Source: Candidatus Accumulibacter vicinus
Lineage (GTDB): Bacteria > Pseudomonadota > Gammaproteobacteria > Burkholderiales > Rhodocyclaceae
Assembly: GCA_002425405.1 (NCBI GenBank)
Contig: DIME01000149.1
Location: 1-20,035 of the forward strand
Direction: 5' to 3'
DNA length: 20,035 bases
Shown: positions 12,829 to 20,035 of the stretch, one piece after another
How positions within the stretch are numbered: position 1 is the stretch's first letter
Layout: every line of letters starts with the position of its first letter
Program-made: the position numbers and the translations under genes
The notes under the pieces: generated by a model
The model's database searches: none
What the model was told of the DNA's origin: nothing
What the model saw: only the letters and a program-made list of their open reading frames with translations

Positions 12829-13230
12829 GCCTGATCTCCTGTAGGAATTCATCGATAGTCGCACAGACCCTGTGGGGGGCTGAACGGTATGCGGTACGTG
12901 GTTTTTTCGCAGTGCCCCCCTGTTGCCCAGGGAGAGCGATCATCAGCAGCAAGGGGGTTCGCATCCTGGTCGTTGCGGCCGCCGCCACGGGGTATGCGGG
13001 CAGCGCAATGTCGGCAGATCGTCATCGGCAAGCGCAAGTATGGCATGAACCGTGATCTCATCGGTACACCGGCAATCCGCCCTTCTCGGGATGTACCGAC
13101 GCTTGTCGCTGGGCTTCGCTGGCCGCCCGGCGCCTGGAAACGGACACCCCGGCGAGTCCGGACGGTATTTCGCCAGGGGACCGCCATTCCCGGGCACGCG
13201 CGGCATGCTGCGATGCGGTAAAATGCCGGC
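12829..13230. other. About 400 bp gene-free region between divergent tupA and pyrD
   Basis: Several frames of 60-130 codons are open on both strands, but none has a recognisable domain or a good ribosome site. The region must hold the promoters of tupABC (minus) and pyrD (plus). A TAAAAT at 13219-13224 just before pyrD resembles a -10 box but has no matching -35 and would give an almost leaderless mRNA. The tup leader contains the inverted repeats described separately. Confidence 0.5.
12874..12932 (-). promoter_or_regulatory. Structured leader upstream of tupA
   Basis: On the minus strand GGGGGGC (12920-12914) can pair with GCCCCCC (12880-12874), enclosing a smaller TGCG/CGCA stem. A competing or adjacent hairpin CCCTG-GGCAA-CAGGG lies at 12932-12918 and shares bases with the first. 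Overlapping alternative stems 50-100 bases before a metal-transport operon could be a regulatory RNA or an operator. I could not match it to the Moco/Tuco riboswitch consensus by eye. Confidence 0.35.
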
Positions 13231-14280
13231 ATGTTCTATCCTCTGTTACGTCGTTTTTTCTTCGCTCTCGACCCCGAAATCGCACACCTTGTCGGGATGA
13301 GCGGCGTCGATTTCCTCAATGCCACGGGTGCGCGCTGTCTGCTTGCTGCTGCGGTGCCGCCGGACCCGCAGCAGGTGATGGGGCTTGTTTTTCCCAACCC
13401 GGTCGGCCTGGCGGCGGGTCTCGACAAGAACGGCGAGCATATCGACGCTCTGGCCGCCCTCGGTTTCGGCTTCATCGAGATCGGTACAGTGACCCCGCGT
13501 GCGCAGCCCGGCAATCCGAAGCCACGCCTGTTCCGCATTCCGGAGCGGCAGGCGCTCATCAATCGCATGGGTTTCAACAACGATGGCGTCGAGAAGCTGC
13601 TGGCCAATGTCGCCCGTTCCCGCTTCGCTCGTACCGGCGGAATTCTCGGAATCAATATCGGCAAGAACTTCGATACCCCGATCGAGAACGCCGCCGACGA
13701 TTACCTGAGCTGTCTTGAGCGCGTCTATGGCGCCGCCAGTTATGTGACGGTCAACATTTCGAGTCCGAACACCAAGAACCTGCGCGAACTGCAGCAGGAC
13801 ACTGCGCTCGACACGCTGCTCGGTCGGCTGAAAGGCGCCCAGTCGCGGCTCGCCGATCGCCATGGCCGGTATGTGCCGCTGGCCCTGAAAATTGCTCCGG
13901 ACCTCGAAGATTCGCAGATCCAGGCGATTGCCGACCTGCTGCGCCAACACCGGATGGAGGGCGTCATCGCCACCAACACCACGCTCTCGCGAGCTGCTGT
14001 CACCGGCCTGGCGAATGCCGAACAGGCGGGCGGTCTGTCCGGTGCGCCGCTGCGGGCGATGTCCACCGCGGTGGTGAAAAAACTGTCGCTCGCCCTGGCC
14101 GGTGAGGTGCCGATCATCGGCGTCGGCGGCATCCTGTGTGGTGCCGACGCGGCCGAGAAGATCGCCGCCGGTGCCAGCCTGGTGCAGTTCTATACGGGCT
14201 TCATCTACCGCGGCCCTGGGCTGGTTGGCGAGGCGGCCGCGGCGATCGCCGGGCAGCGCCATGGTTGGCAACGTGGTTGA
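13231..14280 (+). CDS. pyrD: Dihydroorotate dehydrogenase (quinone), class 2
   Basis: The 349-residue protein converts dihydroorotate to orotate in pyrimidine synthesis, passing electrons to quinone. It has the N-terminal helical extension of the membrane-bound class 2 enzymes (MFYPLLRRFFFALDPEIAH), the FMN-barrel motifs NPVGLAAGLDKNG (56-68), IEIGTVTPRAQPGNPKPR (82-99), NRMGFNNDG (111-119), the catalytic serine in VNISSPNT (174-181), and the phosphate-binding VGGI near residue 300. Length is normal for the family. It starts at the ATG at 13231 with a weak ribosome site. The rnf promoter overlaps its stop codon. Confidence 0.96.
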   Translation: MFYPLLRRFFFALDPEIAHLVGMSGVDFLNATGARCLLAAAVPPDPQQVMGLVFPNPVGLAAGLDKNGEHIDALAALGFGFIEIGTVTPRAQPGNPKPRLFRIPERQALINRMGFNNDGVEKLLANVARSRFARTGGILGINIGKNFDTPIENAADDYLSCLERVYGAASYVTVNISSPNTKNLRELQQDTALDTLLGRLKGAQSRLADRHGRYVPLALKIAPDLEDSQIQAIADLLRQHRMEGVIATNTTLSRAAVTGLANAEQAGGLSGAPLRAMSTAVVKKLSLALAGEVPIIGVGGILCGADAAEKIAAGASLVQFYTGFIYRGPGLVGEAAAAIAGQRHGWQRG

Positions 14281-14305
14281 ATGGACACACTTGCCGGGGG
14301 ATAAT
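14277..14305 (+). promoter_or_regulatory. Predicted sigma-70 promoter of the rnf operon
   Basis: TTGAAT (14277-14282), a 17-bp spacer and GATAAT (14300-14305) match the consensus at 4 of 6 and 5 of 6 bases. The -35 box overlaps the pyrD stop. Transcription would start near 14312, leaving a leader of about 155 bases before rnfA. Confidence 0.5.
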
Positions 14306-14402
14306 CGCGGCGCCCCGGACCCCGTCGTTTCCTGCCCAACAGTCGTGGCTGCTCGGACACCCCGGATCATGAAAGCCATGAACTTTTCCACCAACCTTGC
14401 CC

Positions 14403-14430
14403 ATCTCCCGCTCGCCGGCGATGGGGAGAT
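14403..14430 (+). promoter_or_regulatory. Hairpin in the rnfA leader
   Basis: ATCTCCC (14403-14409) pairs exactly with GGGAGAT (14424-14430) around a loop that itself contains CGCCGGCG. It lies 38 bases before the rnfA start. Its role is unknown; it could stabilise the mRNA or affect translation. Confidence 0.3.
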
Positions 14431-14468
14431 TCGTCAGTCGCCAGCGCCACTTTCAGGGTAAGCGGAAC

Positions 14469-15053
14469 ATGACCCACTACCTGTTCATCATTGTCGGTGC
14501 CGTCCTCGTGAACAACGTCGTGCTGGTGAAAATCCTCGGGCTGTGCCCGTTCACGGGGGTTTCCAAGAAGCTGGAGACGGCGTTCGGCATGGGCGCGGCG
14601 ACCACTTTCGTGCTCACTGTGGCGACCGGTGCCAGCTACGTCATCGATCACTACCTGTTGATGCCGTTCGGGCTCGAATATCTGCGGACCCTTTCCTTCA
14701 TCTTCACCATCGCCGCCATCGTGCAGCTCACCGAGATGGTGATCCAGAAGACCAGCCCCTTGCTGCACCAGGTGCTCGGCATTTACCTGCCGCTGATCAC
14801 GACCAACTGTGCGGTACTCGGCGTGCCCTTGCTGAACGTTGCCAACAAGCATGACTTTGTCGAGTCCCTGCTTTTTGGTGCCGGTTGCGCCATCGGTTTC
14901 TCACTGGTTCTGGTGCTCTTTGCGGGTATCCGCGAACGCGTCGAAGGGGCCGATGTGCCCACCCATTTTCGGGGAACGGCGATTGCCATGGTGACCGCCG
15001 GCCTGATGAGCCTGGCCTTCATGGGCTTTGCCGGACTGGACAAGTATCAATGA
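14469..15053 (+). CDS. rnfA: Ion-translocating oxidoreductase complex subunit RnfA
   Basis: The 194-residue integral membrane protein has about six helices and the half-membrane cysteine motifs of RnfA/RnfE: LVKILGLCPFTGVSKK (start of helix 1-2) and LITTNCAVLGVP. In Rnf structures the matching cysteines of RnfA and RnfE hold a [2Fe-2S] cluster inside the membrane. The start is the ATG at 14469 (MTHYLFIIVGAV), preceded by a GCGGAA ribosome site; the longer open frame from 14397 has non-hydrophobic extra residues and is rejected. It is the first gene of the operon and overlaps rnfB by ATGA. Confidence 0.95.
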   Translation: MTHYLFIIVGAVLVNNVVLVKILGLCPFTGVSKKLETAFGMGAATTFVLTVATGASYVIDHYLLMPFGLEYLRTLSFIFTIAAIVQLTEMVIQKTSPLLHQVLGIYLPLITTNCAVLGVPLLNVANKHDFVESLLFGAGCAIGFSLVLVLFAGIRERVEGADVPTHFRGTAIAMVTAGLMSLAFMGFAGLDKYQ

Positions 15054-15592
15054 TCAGCACACTGGTGATCATGGCGCTCGGTGCCCTCGTGCTCGGTGCC
15101 GCGCTTGGCTACGCGTCGATCAAATTCAAGGTCGAAGGCGATCCGCTGGTCGAGAAAATCGAAGCGATCCTGCCACAGACGCAGTGCGGCCAATGCGGTT
15201 ATCCGGGGTGCAAACCTTACGCGGCGGCGATTTCAGCCGGTGAGGCCGACATCAACCTGTGCCCGCCGGGCGGCATGGACGGTGTGCGCAAGCTCGCCGA
15301 CCTGCTCGGCCGCGAAGTCAAGCCGCTGGAGGTCGAGGAGAAGCCGAAACAGGTGGCGATCATCGACGAAACGACCTGTATCGGCTGTACCCTGTGTATC
15401 CAGGCCTGCCCGGTGGACGCCATCGTCGGCGCCGCCAAACAGATGCATACCATCATCGAACCGCTGTGTACCGGTTGCGAGTTGTGCATCAAACCCTGCC
15501 CGGTCGAGTGCATCCACATGCAGCCGATCACCGAGAATCTCGATAACTGGAAGTGGAAATACCCGGTGATCGAAATCAAGCGCGCCGCCTGA
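15050..15592 (+). CDS. rnfB: Rnf complex iron-sulfur subunit RnfB
   Basis: The 180-residue protein has one N-terminal membrane helix (3-22), then a [4Fe-4S] domain with C46, C49, C54 and C71 (QCGQCGYPGCKPYA), then two ferredoxin-type motifs with C110/C113/C116/C120 and C140/C143/C146/C150. It is thought to receive electrons from, or pass them to, ferredoxin. The gamma/beta type of about 180-190 residues has two C-terminal clusters, as here. The start overlaps the rnfA stop (ATGA). All expected cysteines are present. Confidence 0.96.
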   Translation: MISTLVIMALGALVLGAALGYASIKFKVEGDPLVEKIEAILPQTQCGQCGYPGCKPYAAAISAGEADINLCPPGGMDGVRKLADLLGREVKPLEVEEKPKQVAIIDETTCIGCTLCIQACPVDAIVGAAKQMHTIIEPLCTGCELCIKPCPVECIHMQPITENLDNWKWKYPVIEIKRAA

Positions 15593-15602
15593 GTTGCCGG
15601 CA

Positions 15603-17348
15603 ATGCTCCAACACCTGTTCGGTTTCAAGGGCGGTGTCAAACCGCAGACCAACAAGGCCCCGTCGGTGCAGCAACCGATCGGCCAGGCACCGCTGCCGGC
15701 GCGCCTGTACGTGCCGTTGCACCAGAGCATCGGCGGTTCGCCGAACCCGCTCGTCGAGGCCGGCGAGCAGATACTGAAAGGGCAATTGATCGGTGGGGCC
15801 GACGGCTGGATGTCGGCGGCCGTGCATGCACCGACTTCCGGCACCGTTCTGGCGATCGAGAAGCATGTGGCTGCGCACCCTTCGGGTCTGCCGACGCTGA
15901 CCGTGGTCATTGCGCCGGATGGTCGTGACGAATGGATCACGCGCACGCCGCTCGATTACCGGAGCCTGGCGCCCGAGCGCGTACGCGAAGCGCTACGCGA
16001 TGCCGGCGTCGTCGGCCTCGGAGGCGCCGTCTTTCCGAGCCACGCCAAGCTCACTGCGGCCAGCTCCGTCGCCGTCGAACAACTGGTCATCAACGGGGCC
16101 GAGTGCGAGCCTTTCATGACCTGCGACGACCTGCTGATGCGCGAGCGCGCCGAGGAAATCGTGCGCGGAAGCGCGATCTTTCGTGAGCTGCTGGCGGCCA
16201 GGCGAGTGCTGATCGGCATCGAGGACAACAAGCCGGAAGCCGTCGCGGCAATGCAGGCAGCGGTGCAGCGGCTGGGCGAGGATCATGAGGTGGTCGCCGT
16301 TCCCACCCGCTACCCGGCCGGCGGTGCCAAGCAGTTGATCCGCGTCCTGACCGGCAAGGAAGTCCCGGCCAGCAAGCGCTCGACCGATCTCGGCGTGCAG
16401 TGTTTCAACGTCGCCACCGCCTATACCGCGTATCGGGCGCTGGCCTACGGCGAGCCCGTGATCTCGCGCATCGTCACGCTGACCGGCAACGTCCTGCAGC
16501 CACGCAACTGGGAAGTGCGGCTCGGGACGCCGCTACGCGATCTGGTTGCGCTCGGCCAGCCAAAAGCCGACACCAACAAATACCTGATGGGTGGGCCGAT
16601 GATGGGCTTCGAGATCCCGGACCTCGCTGCGCCGGTGATCAAGGCCACCAACTGTGTCATCGCCGGTTCGCCGACGCTGTTCCCGCCGAGTCCACCCGAG
16701 ATGCCGTGCATCCGTTGCGGCGCCTGTGCCGAAGTCTGCCCGCACGAATTGCAACCATTCGAGTTGTACTGGTTCGCGCGCGCCAGGAACTTCGGCAAGA
16801 CGCAGGAGTATCACCTCTTCGACTGTATCGAATGTGGCTGCTGCAGCTACGTTTGCCCGTCGCACATTCCGCTGGTGCAGTACTTTCGTTTTGCCAAGAG
16901 TGAAATCTGGTCGCGCGAGCGCGAAAAGCAGGCCGCTGAAGCTGCCAAGGCGCGCTTCGAATTGCGCAATGCACGTGCCGAACGGGAACAGGCCGAGAAG
17001 GCCGAACGCCTGGCCAGGGCCGCCGCTGCCAGGAGCAGCGAACGCAAGCCGGCCAGCGCCGCGGCGAGCCCGCCGGTCGCGGTCGCGGAATCGGGCGTTG
17101 CCAGTGCCGTGGCCAGCGAGCCGGCCATTGCCTCCCCTCCGATCGATGCCGATGCGCTGAAGAAAGCGACCATCGTCGCGGCGATGGAACGTGCCCGCGC
17201 CCAGCGCGCTGCCGTACAGCCCAGAAATACCGAACAACTCACCTTCCAGCAGCAGCGCGAAATCGCCGCCATCGAGGCGCGCCGCGCCAACCTGCAGGCA
17301 GAGTCGTCGCCGGACGAAGTGAACCGACCGCAGCGGGCAGCAGAATGA
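15603..17348 (+). CDS. rnfC: Rnf complex NADH-binding subunit RnfC
   Basis: The 581-residue protein has the RnfC barrel-sandwich start (HAPTSGTV), the flavin/NADH-binding Nqo1-like domain (GLGGAVFPSHAKL at 138-150, INGAECEPF), a SLBB region, and two [4Fe-4S] motifs, CIRCGACAEVCP (369-380) and CIECGCCSYVCP (408-419). After about residue 435 comes an Ala/Arg/Glu-rich coiled and low-complexity tail of about 145 residues, usual in proteobacterial RnfC. It sits on the cytoplasmic face and exchanges electrons with NADH. I use the ATG at 15603; a TTG nine bases earlier is also open. The gene begins 10 bp after rnfB and overlaps rnfD. Confidence 0.95.
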   Translation: MLQHLFGFKGGVKPQTNKAPSVQQPIGQAPLPARLYVPLHQSIGGSPNPLVEAGEQILKGQLIGGADGWMSAAVHAPTSGTVLAIEKHVAAHPSGLPTLTVVIAPDGRDEWITRTPLDYRSLAPERVREALRDAGVVGLGGAVFPSHAKLTAASSVAVEQLVINGAECEPFMTCDDLLMRERAEEIVRGSAIFRELLAARRVLIGIEDNKPEAVAAMQAAVQRLGEDHEVVAVPTRYPAGGAKQLIRVLTGKEVPASKRSTDLGVQCFNVATAYTAYRALAYGEPVISRIVTLTGNVLQPRNWEVRLGTPLRDLVALGQPKADTNKYLMGGPMMGFEIPDLAAPVIKATNCVIAGSPTLFPPSPPEMPCIRCGACAEVCPHELQPFELYWFARARNFGKTQEYHLFDCIECGCCSYVCPSHIPLVQYFRFAKSEIWSREREKQAAEAAKARFELRNARAEREQAEKAERLARAAAARSSERKPASAAASPPVAVAESGVASAVASEPAIASPPIDADALKKATIVAAMERARAQRAAVQPRNTEQLTFQQQREIAAIEARRANLQAESSPDEVNRPQRAAE

Positions 17349-18367
17349 TGTTGTTCTCGACCCCCCCTTATGTGCTCGGGCAAGGCAGCGTGCGGCGGGT
17401 GATGCTGCAGGTGCTGATCGGCCTGTTGCCGGGCATTGCCGCTTACATCTGGCTACTCGGCGCGAGCATCGTCTTGCAGTTGTTGATGGCCACGGTCGCT
17501 GCGCTGGCCGGAGAAGCGCTGATGCTCTGGCTGCGCGGCAAGCCGCAGGGCCTGTTCCTGAGCGACGGCAGTGCGGTCGTCACCGCCTGGCTGATTGCTC
17601 TGGCCTTCCCGCCGCTGGCGCCGTGGTGGTTGATCGTCGGCGGCACGCTGTTCGCGATCGTCGTCGCCAAGCATCTCTACGGCGGACTCGGTCAGAATCC
17701 TTTCAATCCGGCGATGACCGCCTTCGCCGTGTGCATCGTTTCGTTTCCGGCCCTGATGTCGCAGTGGCCGGCACTCGGCCTCAAACTGAACCTGGCGGAG
17801 CAGCTCAGGCTGATTGCCGGCCTCATCCCACGCGTCGACGTGATGAGTGGAGCGACTCCGCTTGACGCGCTCAAGACGGCCCTGAAACTCGGCGAGGGCG
17901 CGGTCGACGTGCCGACCCTTCTGGCGACCCAGGAGGTTTTCGGAAACTTCGCCGGGCGTGGCTGGGAATGGGTCTCTGTCGGCTATCTCGTCGGCGGTCT
18001 GTGGCTGTGGCAGAAGAAGATCATCGGCTGGCAGGCACCGCTCGGTTTCCTCGGCAGCCTGTTCATGCTCGCCGCTGCGCTCTGGGTCTGGAGCCCGCAA
18101 CAGTTCGCCAATCCGCTCTTCCACCTGTTTTCCGGCGGCACCATGCTGGGTGCCTTCTTCATTGTCACCGATCCGGTTTCCGGGTCGACAACCAGCCGGG
18201 GCAAACTGATCTTCGGCTTTGCCGCCGGTGTGCTGGCCTACCTCATCCGCGTTTTTGGCGGCTATCCTGACGGCATCGCTTTCGCGGTGCTGCTGATGAA
18301 TCTCTGCGTGCCGCTGATCGACATGTACACCCAGCCACCGATCTTCGGGATGAAGAACGAACGATGA
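17345..18367 (+). CDS. rnfD: Rnf complex membrane subunit RnfD
   Basis: The 340-residue integral membrane protein (NqrB/RnfD family) has eight to ten hydrophobic helices. The motif SGATPLD (168-174) contains T171, the expected attachment point of covalent FMN. GGLGQNPFNPAM (113-124) is another conserved family block. The start ATG overlaps the rnfC stop (ATGA); a second ATG follows directly. The gene end overlaps rnfG by ATGA. Confidence 0.95.
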   Translation: MMLFSTPPYVLGQGSVRRVMLQVLIGLLPGIAAYIWLLGASIVLQLLMATVAALAGEALMLWLRGKPQGLFLSDGSAVVTAWLIALAFPPLAPWWLIVGGTLFAIVVAKHLYGGLGQNPFNPAMTAFAVCIVSFPALMSQWPALGLKLNLAEQLRLIAGLIPRVDVMSGATPLDALKTALKLGEGAVDVPTLLATQEVFGNFAGRGWEWVSVGYLVGGLWLWQKKIIGWQAPLGFLGSLFMLAAALWVWSPQQFANPLFHLFSGGTMLGAFFIVTDPVSGSTTSRGKLIFGFAAGVLAYLIRVFGGYPDGIAFAVLLMNLCVPLIDMYTQPPIFGMKNER

Positions 18368-19029
18368 AGCCGTTGCCCAGGACACCCAGTGCGACCGGGA
18401 TGGCGATGCGCACGGCGGTCATCCTGCTGATCTTCGTGGTGGTGTTCACCAGCCTGCTGGCAGCCGTTTTCCTGTGGACCCGGCCGGCGATCGAGGCCGC
18501 CGCCGCCGAGGAAAAAATGAAGCTGATCAGCGAGGTGCTGCCGCGCGAACTCTACGATAACGACTTGCTGAGCGACCGTTTACAACTGCCGCCCAACCCG
18601 GCACTGGGTGCCGACGAGGCGTCGACTGCCTACCTGGCACGTCGGGCTGGTCAGGCCAGCGCGCTGGTCTTCGAAGCGGTGGCTCCCGATGGCTATTCCG
18701 GAAAGATCCGTCTGTTGATCGCCGTCACCGCCGACGGCACGCTGCTCGGCGTCCGCGTGACACAACACAAGGAGACGCCGGGCCTGGGCGACTACATCGA
18801 CCCAAGGAAGGACAGGAACAAGGAGCGTCCGTGGATCCGGCAGTTCGACGGCCTCTCGTTGGCGACGGTCGCCGACCGCGAGTGGCGGGTCAAAAAGGAC
18901 AGCGGACGTTTCGACTCGGTTGTCGGGGCAACGATCACGCCGCGCGCCGTGATCAAGGCGGTGCACAAGGCCTTACACTACGTTGCCGAGAATCGCCGGC
19001 AACTCTTTGCCACAGGAGGAGGGAAATGA
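18364..19029 (+). CDS. rnfG: Rnf complex FMN-binding subunit RnfG
   Basis: The 221-residue protein has one N-terminal membrane helix (17-38) and a periplasmic FMN_bind domain. HKETPGLGDYID (135-146) and FDSVVGATITPRAV (183-196) are the family blocks; T190 in GAT is the expected covalent FMN site. The start overlaps the rnfD stop (ATGA). The final codons contain the GGAGGAGG ribosome site of rnfE. Confidence 0.95.
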   Translation: MKPLPRTPSATGMAMRTAVILLIFVVVFTSLLAAVFLWTRPAIEAAAAEEKMKLISEVLPRELYDNDLLSDRLQLPPNPALGADEASTAYLARRAGQASALVFEAVAPDGYSGKIRLLIAVTADGTLLGVRVTQHKETPGLGDYIDPRKDRNKERPWIRQFDGLSLATVADREWRVKKDSGRFDSVVGATITPRAVIKAVHKALHYVAENRRQLFATGGGK

Positions 19030-19709
19030 TCAGTCGTGAGGAATTCCGCCAGATCGGCGCCAACGGCGTCTGGCACCAGAATACCAGCCTGGTGCAGATC
19101 CTGGGCCTCTGTCCGCTGCTCGCCGTGACCACCAATCTGGTCAACGGCGTGATGCTGTCGCTGGCGACGATCATCGTCATGGCCATCGCCAACGTTGCCG
19201 TGGCATCGCTGCGCAACCTGATCCCGCACGAGATTCGCATCCCGGTCTTCATTCTGATCGTCGCAGCGCTGGTGACCGTGGTCGATCTGCTGTTCAACGC
19301 CCAACTGCATGAGTTGTACCTGGTTCTTGGCATCTTCATTCCCCTGATCGTCACCAACTGCATCGTGCTGGCGCGTGTCGAAGCCTTCGCCAACAAGAAC
19401 CCGCCGCTGCATGCGGCATTCGACGGCGTCTGCATGGGCATCGGCATGCTGTGGACGCTGGCCCTGCTCGGTGGACTGCGCGAGTTGATCGGCGGTGGCA
19501 CGCTGCTGGCCGGGATCGAGATGGTTTTTCCGGCGCTGCAGCCCCTGCAGTTGCTGCCGGCCGACTATCCCGGTTTCCTGCTGGCGTTGCTGCCGCCCGG
19601 CGCCTTCATCCTGCTTGGCTGTCTGATTGCCTGGAAAAACTGGGTCGAGGCCCGCGCCGCGGCGCGCCGGCCGAGTTCGCCGCCGCTGGCACTGGGCGAT
19701 GGCGTCTGA
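19026..19709 (+). CDS. rnfE: Rnf complex membrane subunit RnfE
   Basis: The 227-residue protein is the paralogue of RnfA, with about six helices and matching cysteine motifs VQILGLCPLLAVT and LIVTNCIVLAR. The start is the ATG at 19026, overlapping the rnfG stop and preceded by AGGAGGAGG; the open frame upstream to 18831 is rnfG in another frame. Its C terminus carries a short Pro/Ala/Arg-rich tail after the last helix (AWKNWVEARAAARR). nth follows after 12 bp. Confidence 0.95.
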   Translation: MISREEFRQIGANGVWHQNTSLVQILGLCPLLAVTTNLVNGVMLSLATIIVMAIANVAVASLRNLIPHEIRIPVFILIVAALVTVVDLLFNAQLHELYLVLGIFIPLIVTNCIVLARVEAFANKNPPLHAAFDGVCMGIGMLWTLALLGGLRELIGGGTLLAGIEMVFPALQPLQLLPADYPGFLLALLPPGAFILLGCLIAWKNWVEARAAARRPSSPPLALGDGV

Positions 19710-19721
19710 GAGTCGGCGACG

Positions 19722-20035
19722 ATGGACCGTATTCAGCGCCAGGAACTCTTTGCCCGCCTGCGCGCTGCCAACCCGGAACCGACCACCGAACTTGCCTACG
19801 CCAGCACCTTCCAGTTGCTGATTGCCGTCATCCTGTCGGCACAGGCCACCGACAAGAGCGTCAATCTCGCCACCCGGCAGCTCTTTGCCGATGCGCCGAC
19901 GCCACAGGCGATGCTGGCACTCGGTGAAAGCGGTCTGATTCCTTACCTCAACCGCATCGGTCTTTACCAGGGCAAGACCAGGAACATTCTCGCCACCTGC
20001 CGGCAGTTGCTCGAGCAACATGGCGGCGAAGTCCC
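19722..20035 (+). CDS. nth: Endonuclease III, 3' part beyond the window
   Basis: The first 104 codons are present: MDRIQRQELFARLRAANPEPTTEL, then LLIAVILSAQATDKSVN and YLNRIGLYQGKTRNI (separate blocks). These match the N-terminal half of the DNA glycosylase/AP lyase Nth, which removes oxidised pyrimidines. The helix-hairpin-helix, catalytic Lys/Asp and iron-sulfur loop lie beyond the window end. The rnfE-nth order is the same as rsxE-nth in E. coli. Confidence 0.93.
   Translation, partial: MDRIQRQELFARLRAANPEPTTELAYASTFQLLIAVILSAQATDKSVNLATRQLFADAPTPQAMLALGESGLIPYLNRIGLYQGKTRNILATCRQLLEQHGGEV

Noticed and set aside
12889..13221. A 110-codon plus-strand frame before pyrD
   Set aside because: Composition is that of non-coding GC-rich DNA and it fills the expected promoter region.
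13246..14394. A 382-codon frame antisense to pyrD
   Set aside because: It is a product of GC-rich codon bias opposite a clear PyrD; no domain is seen.
18978..20021. A 347-codon frame antisense to rnfE and nth
   Set aside because: Gln/Gly/Arg-rich shadow of two confidently identified genes.
1..20035. CRISPR arrays and insertion sequences
   Set aside because: No regularly spaced repeats of 23-40 bases and no transposase-like protein or terminal inverted repeats were seen.

Overview
The window joins two different pieces of DNA. Positions 1 to about 10316 are an integrated mobile element. Positions about 10317 to 20035 are host chromosome of a GC-rich proteobacterium. The gene order pyrD, then rnfABCDGE-nth, together with the tRNA-Phe sequence, suggests a betaproteobacterium, probably Rhodocyclales and possibly 'Ca. 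Accumulibacter'-like. That taxonomic call rests on recognition, not on a search.

The element is inserted in a tRNA-Phe(GAA) gene. Only the 3' part of the tRNA, from the anticodon stem to CCA, remains at 10268-10316. The other end of the element, which should carry the rebuilt full tRNA, lies left of the window. Reading leftwards from the junction, all on the minus strand, come: an AT-rich attachment region with repeated TGTAGGCA sites, a tyrosine integrase, an unknown 313-residue protein, a small AlpA-like helix-turn-helix protein that overlaps the start of a large primase-helicase, a protein resembling the FtsH-type M41 peptidase domain with its HExxH zinc site missing, and a tightly coupled three-gene cargo. 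At the far left, on the plus strand, is the 3' part of a phage terminase small subunit gene. No terminase large subunit, capsid or tail gene is visible. This layout (int, AlpA-like regulator, primase-helicase, lone terS, cargo) looks like a phage satellite rather than a complete prophage. Two opposed clusters of three GTGAA pentamers around the 3' end of the primase gene are a candidate replication origin.

The cargo (458-3722) is the most interesting part. A truncated HsdR N-terminal nuclease domain, a long coiled-coil protein with a C-terminal membrane anchor, and a protein with a PD-(D/E)XK-like D...QxK motif plus glycine-rich hydrophobic helices overlap one another by 4 and 22 bases. I do not recognise this combination as a named anti-phage system. 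A defence role is inference from its position.

The host part begins with the tRNA terminator and a stretch without a recognisable gene. A minus-strand tupABC tungstate ABC transporter operon follows, then about 400 bp of gene-free leader DNA. On the plus strand come pyrD (quinone-linked dihydroorotate dehydrogenase) and the Rnf/Rsx operon rnfABCDGE, whose first five genes and rnfE are mostly joined by ATGA overlaps, followed by the start of nth (endonuclease III), cut by the window end. Rnf is a membrane complex that couples NADH/ferredoxin electron transfer to an ion gradient; RsxABCDGE is its E. coli counterpart, also next to nth.
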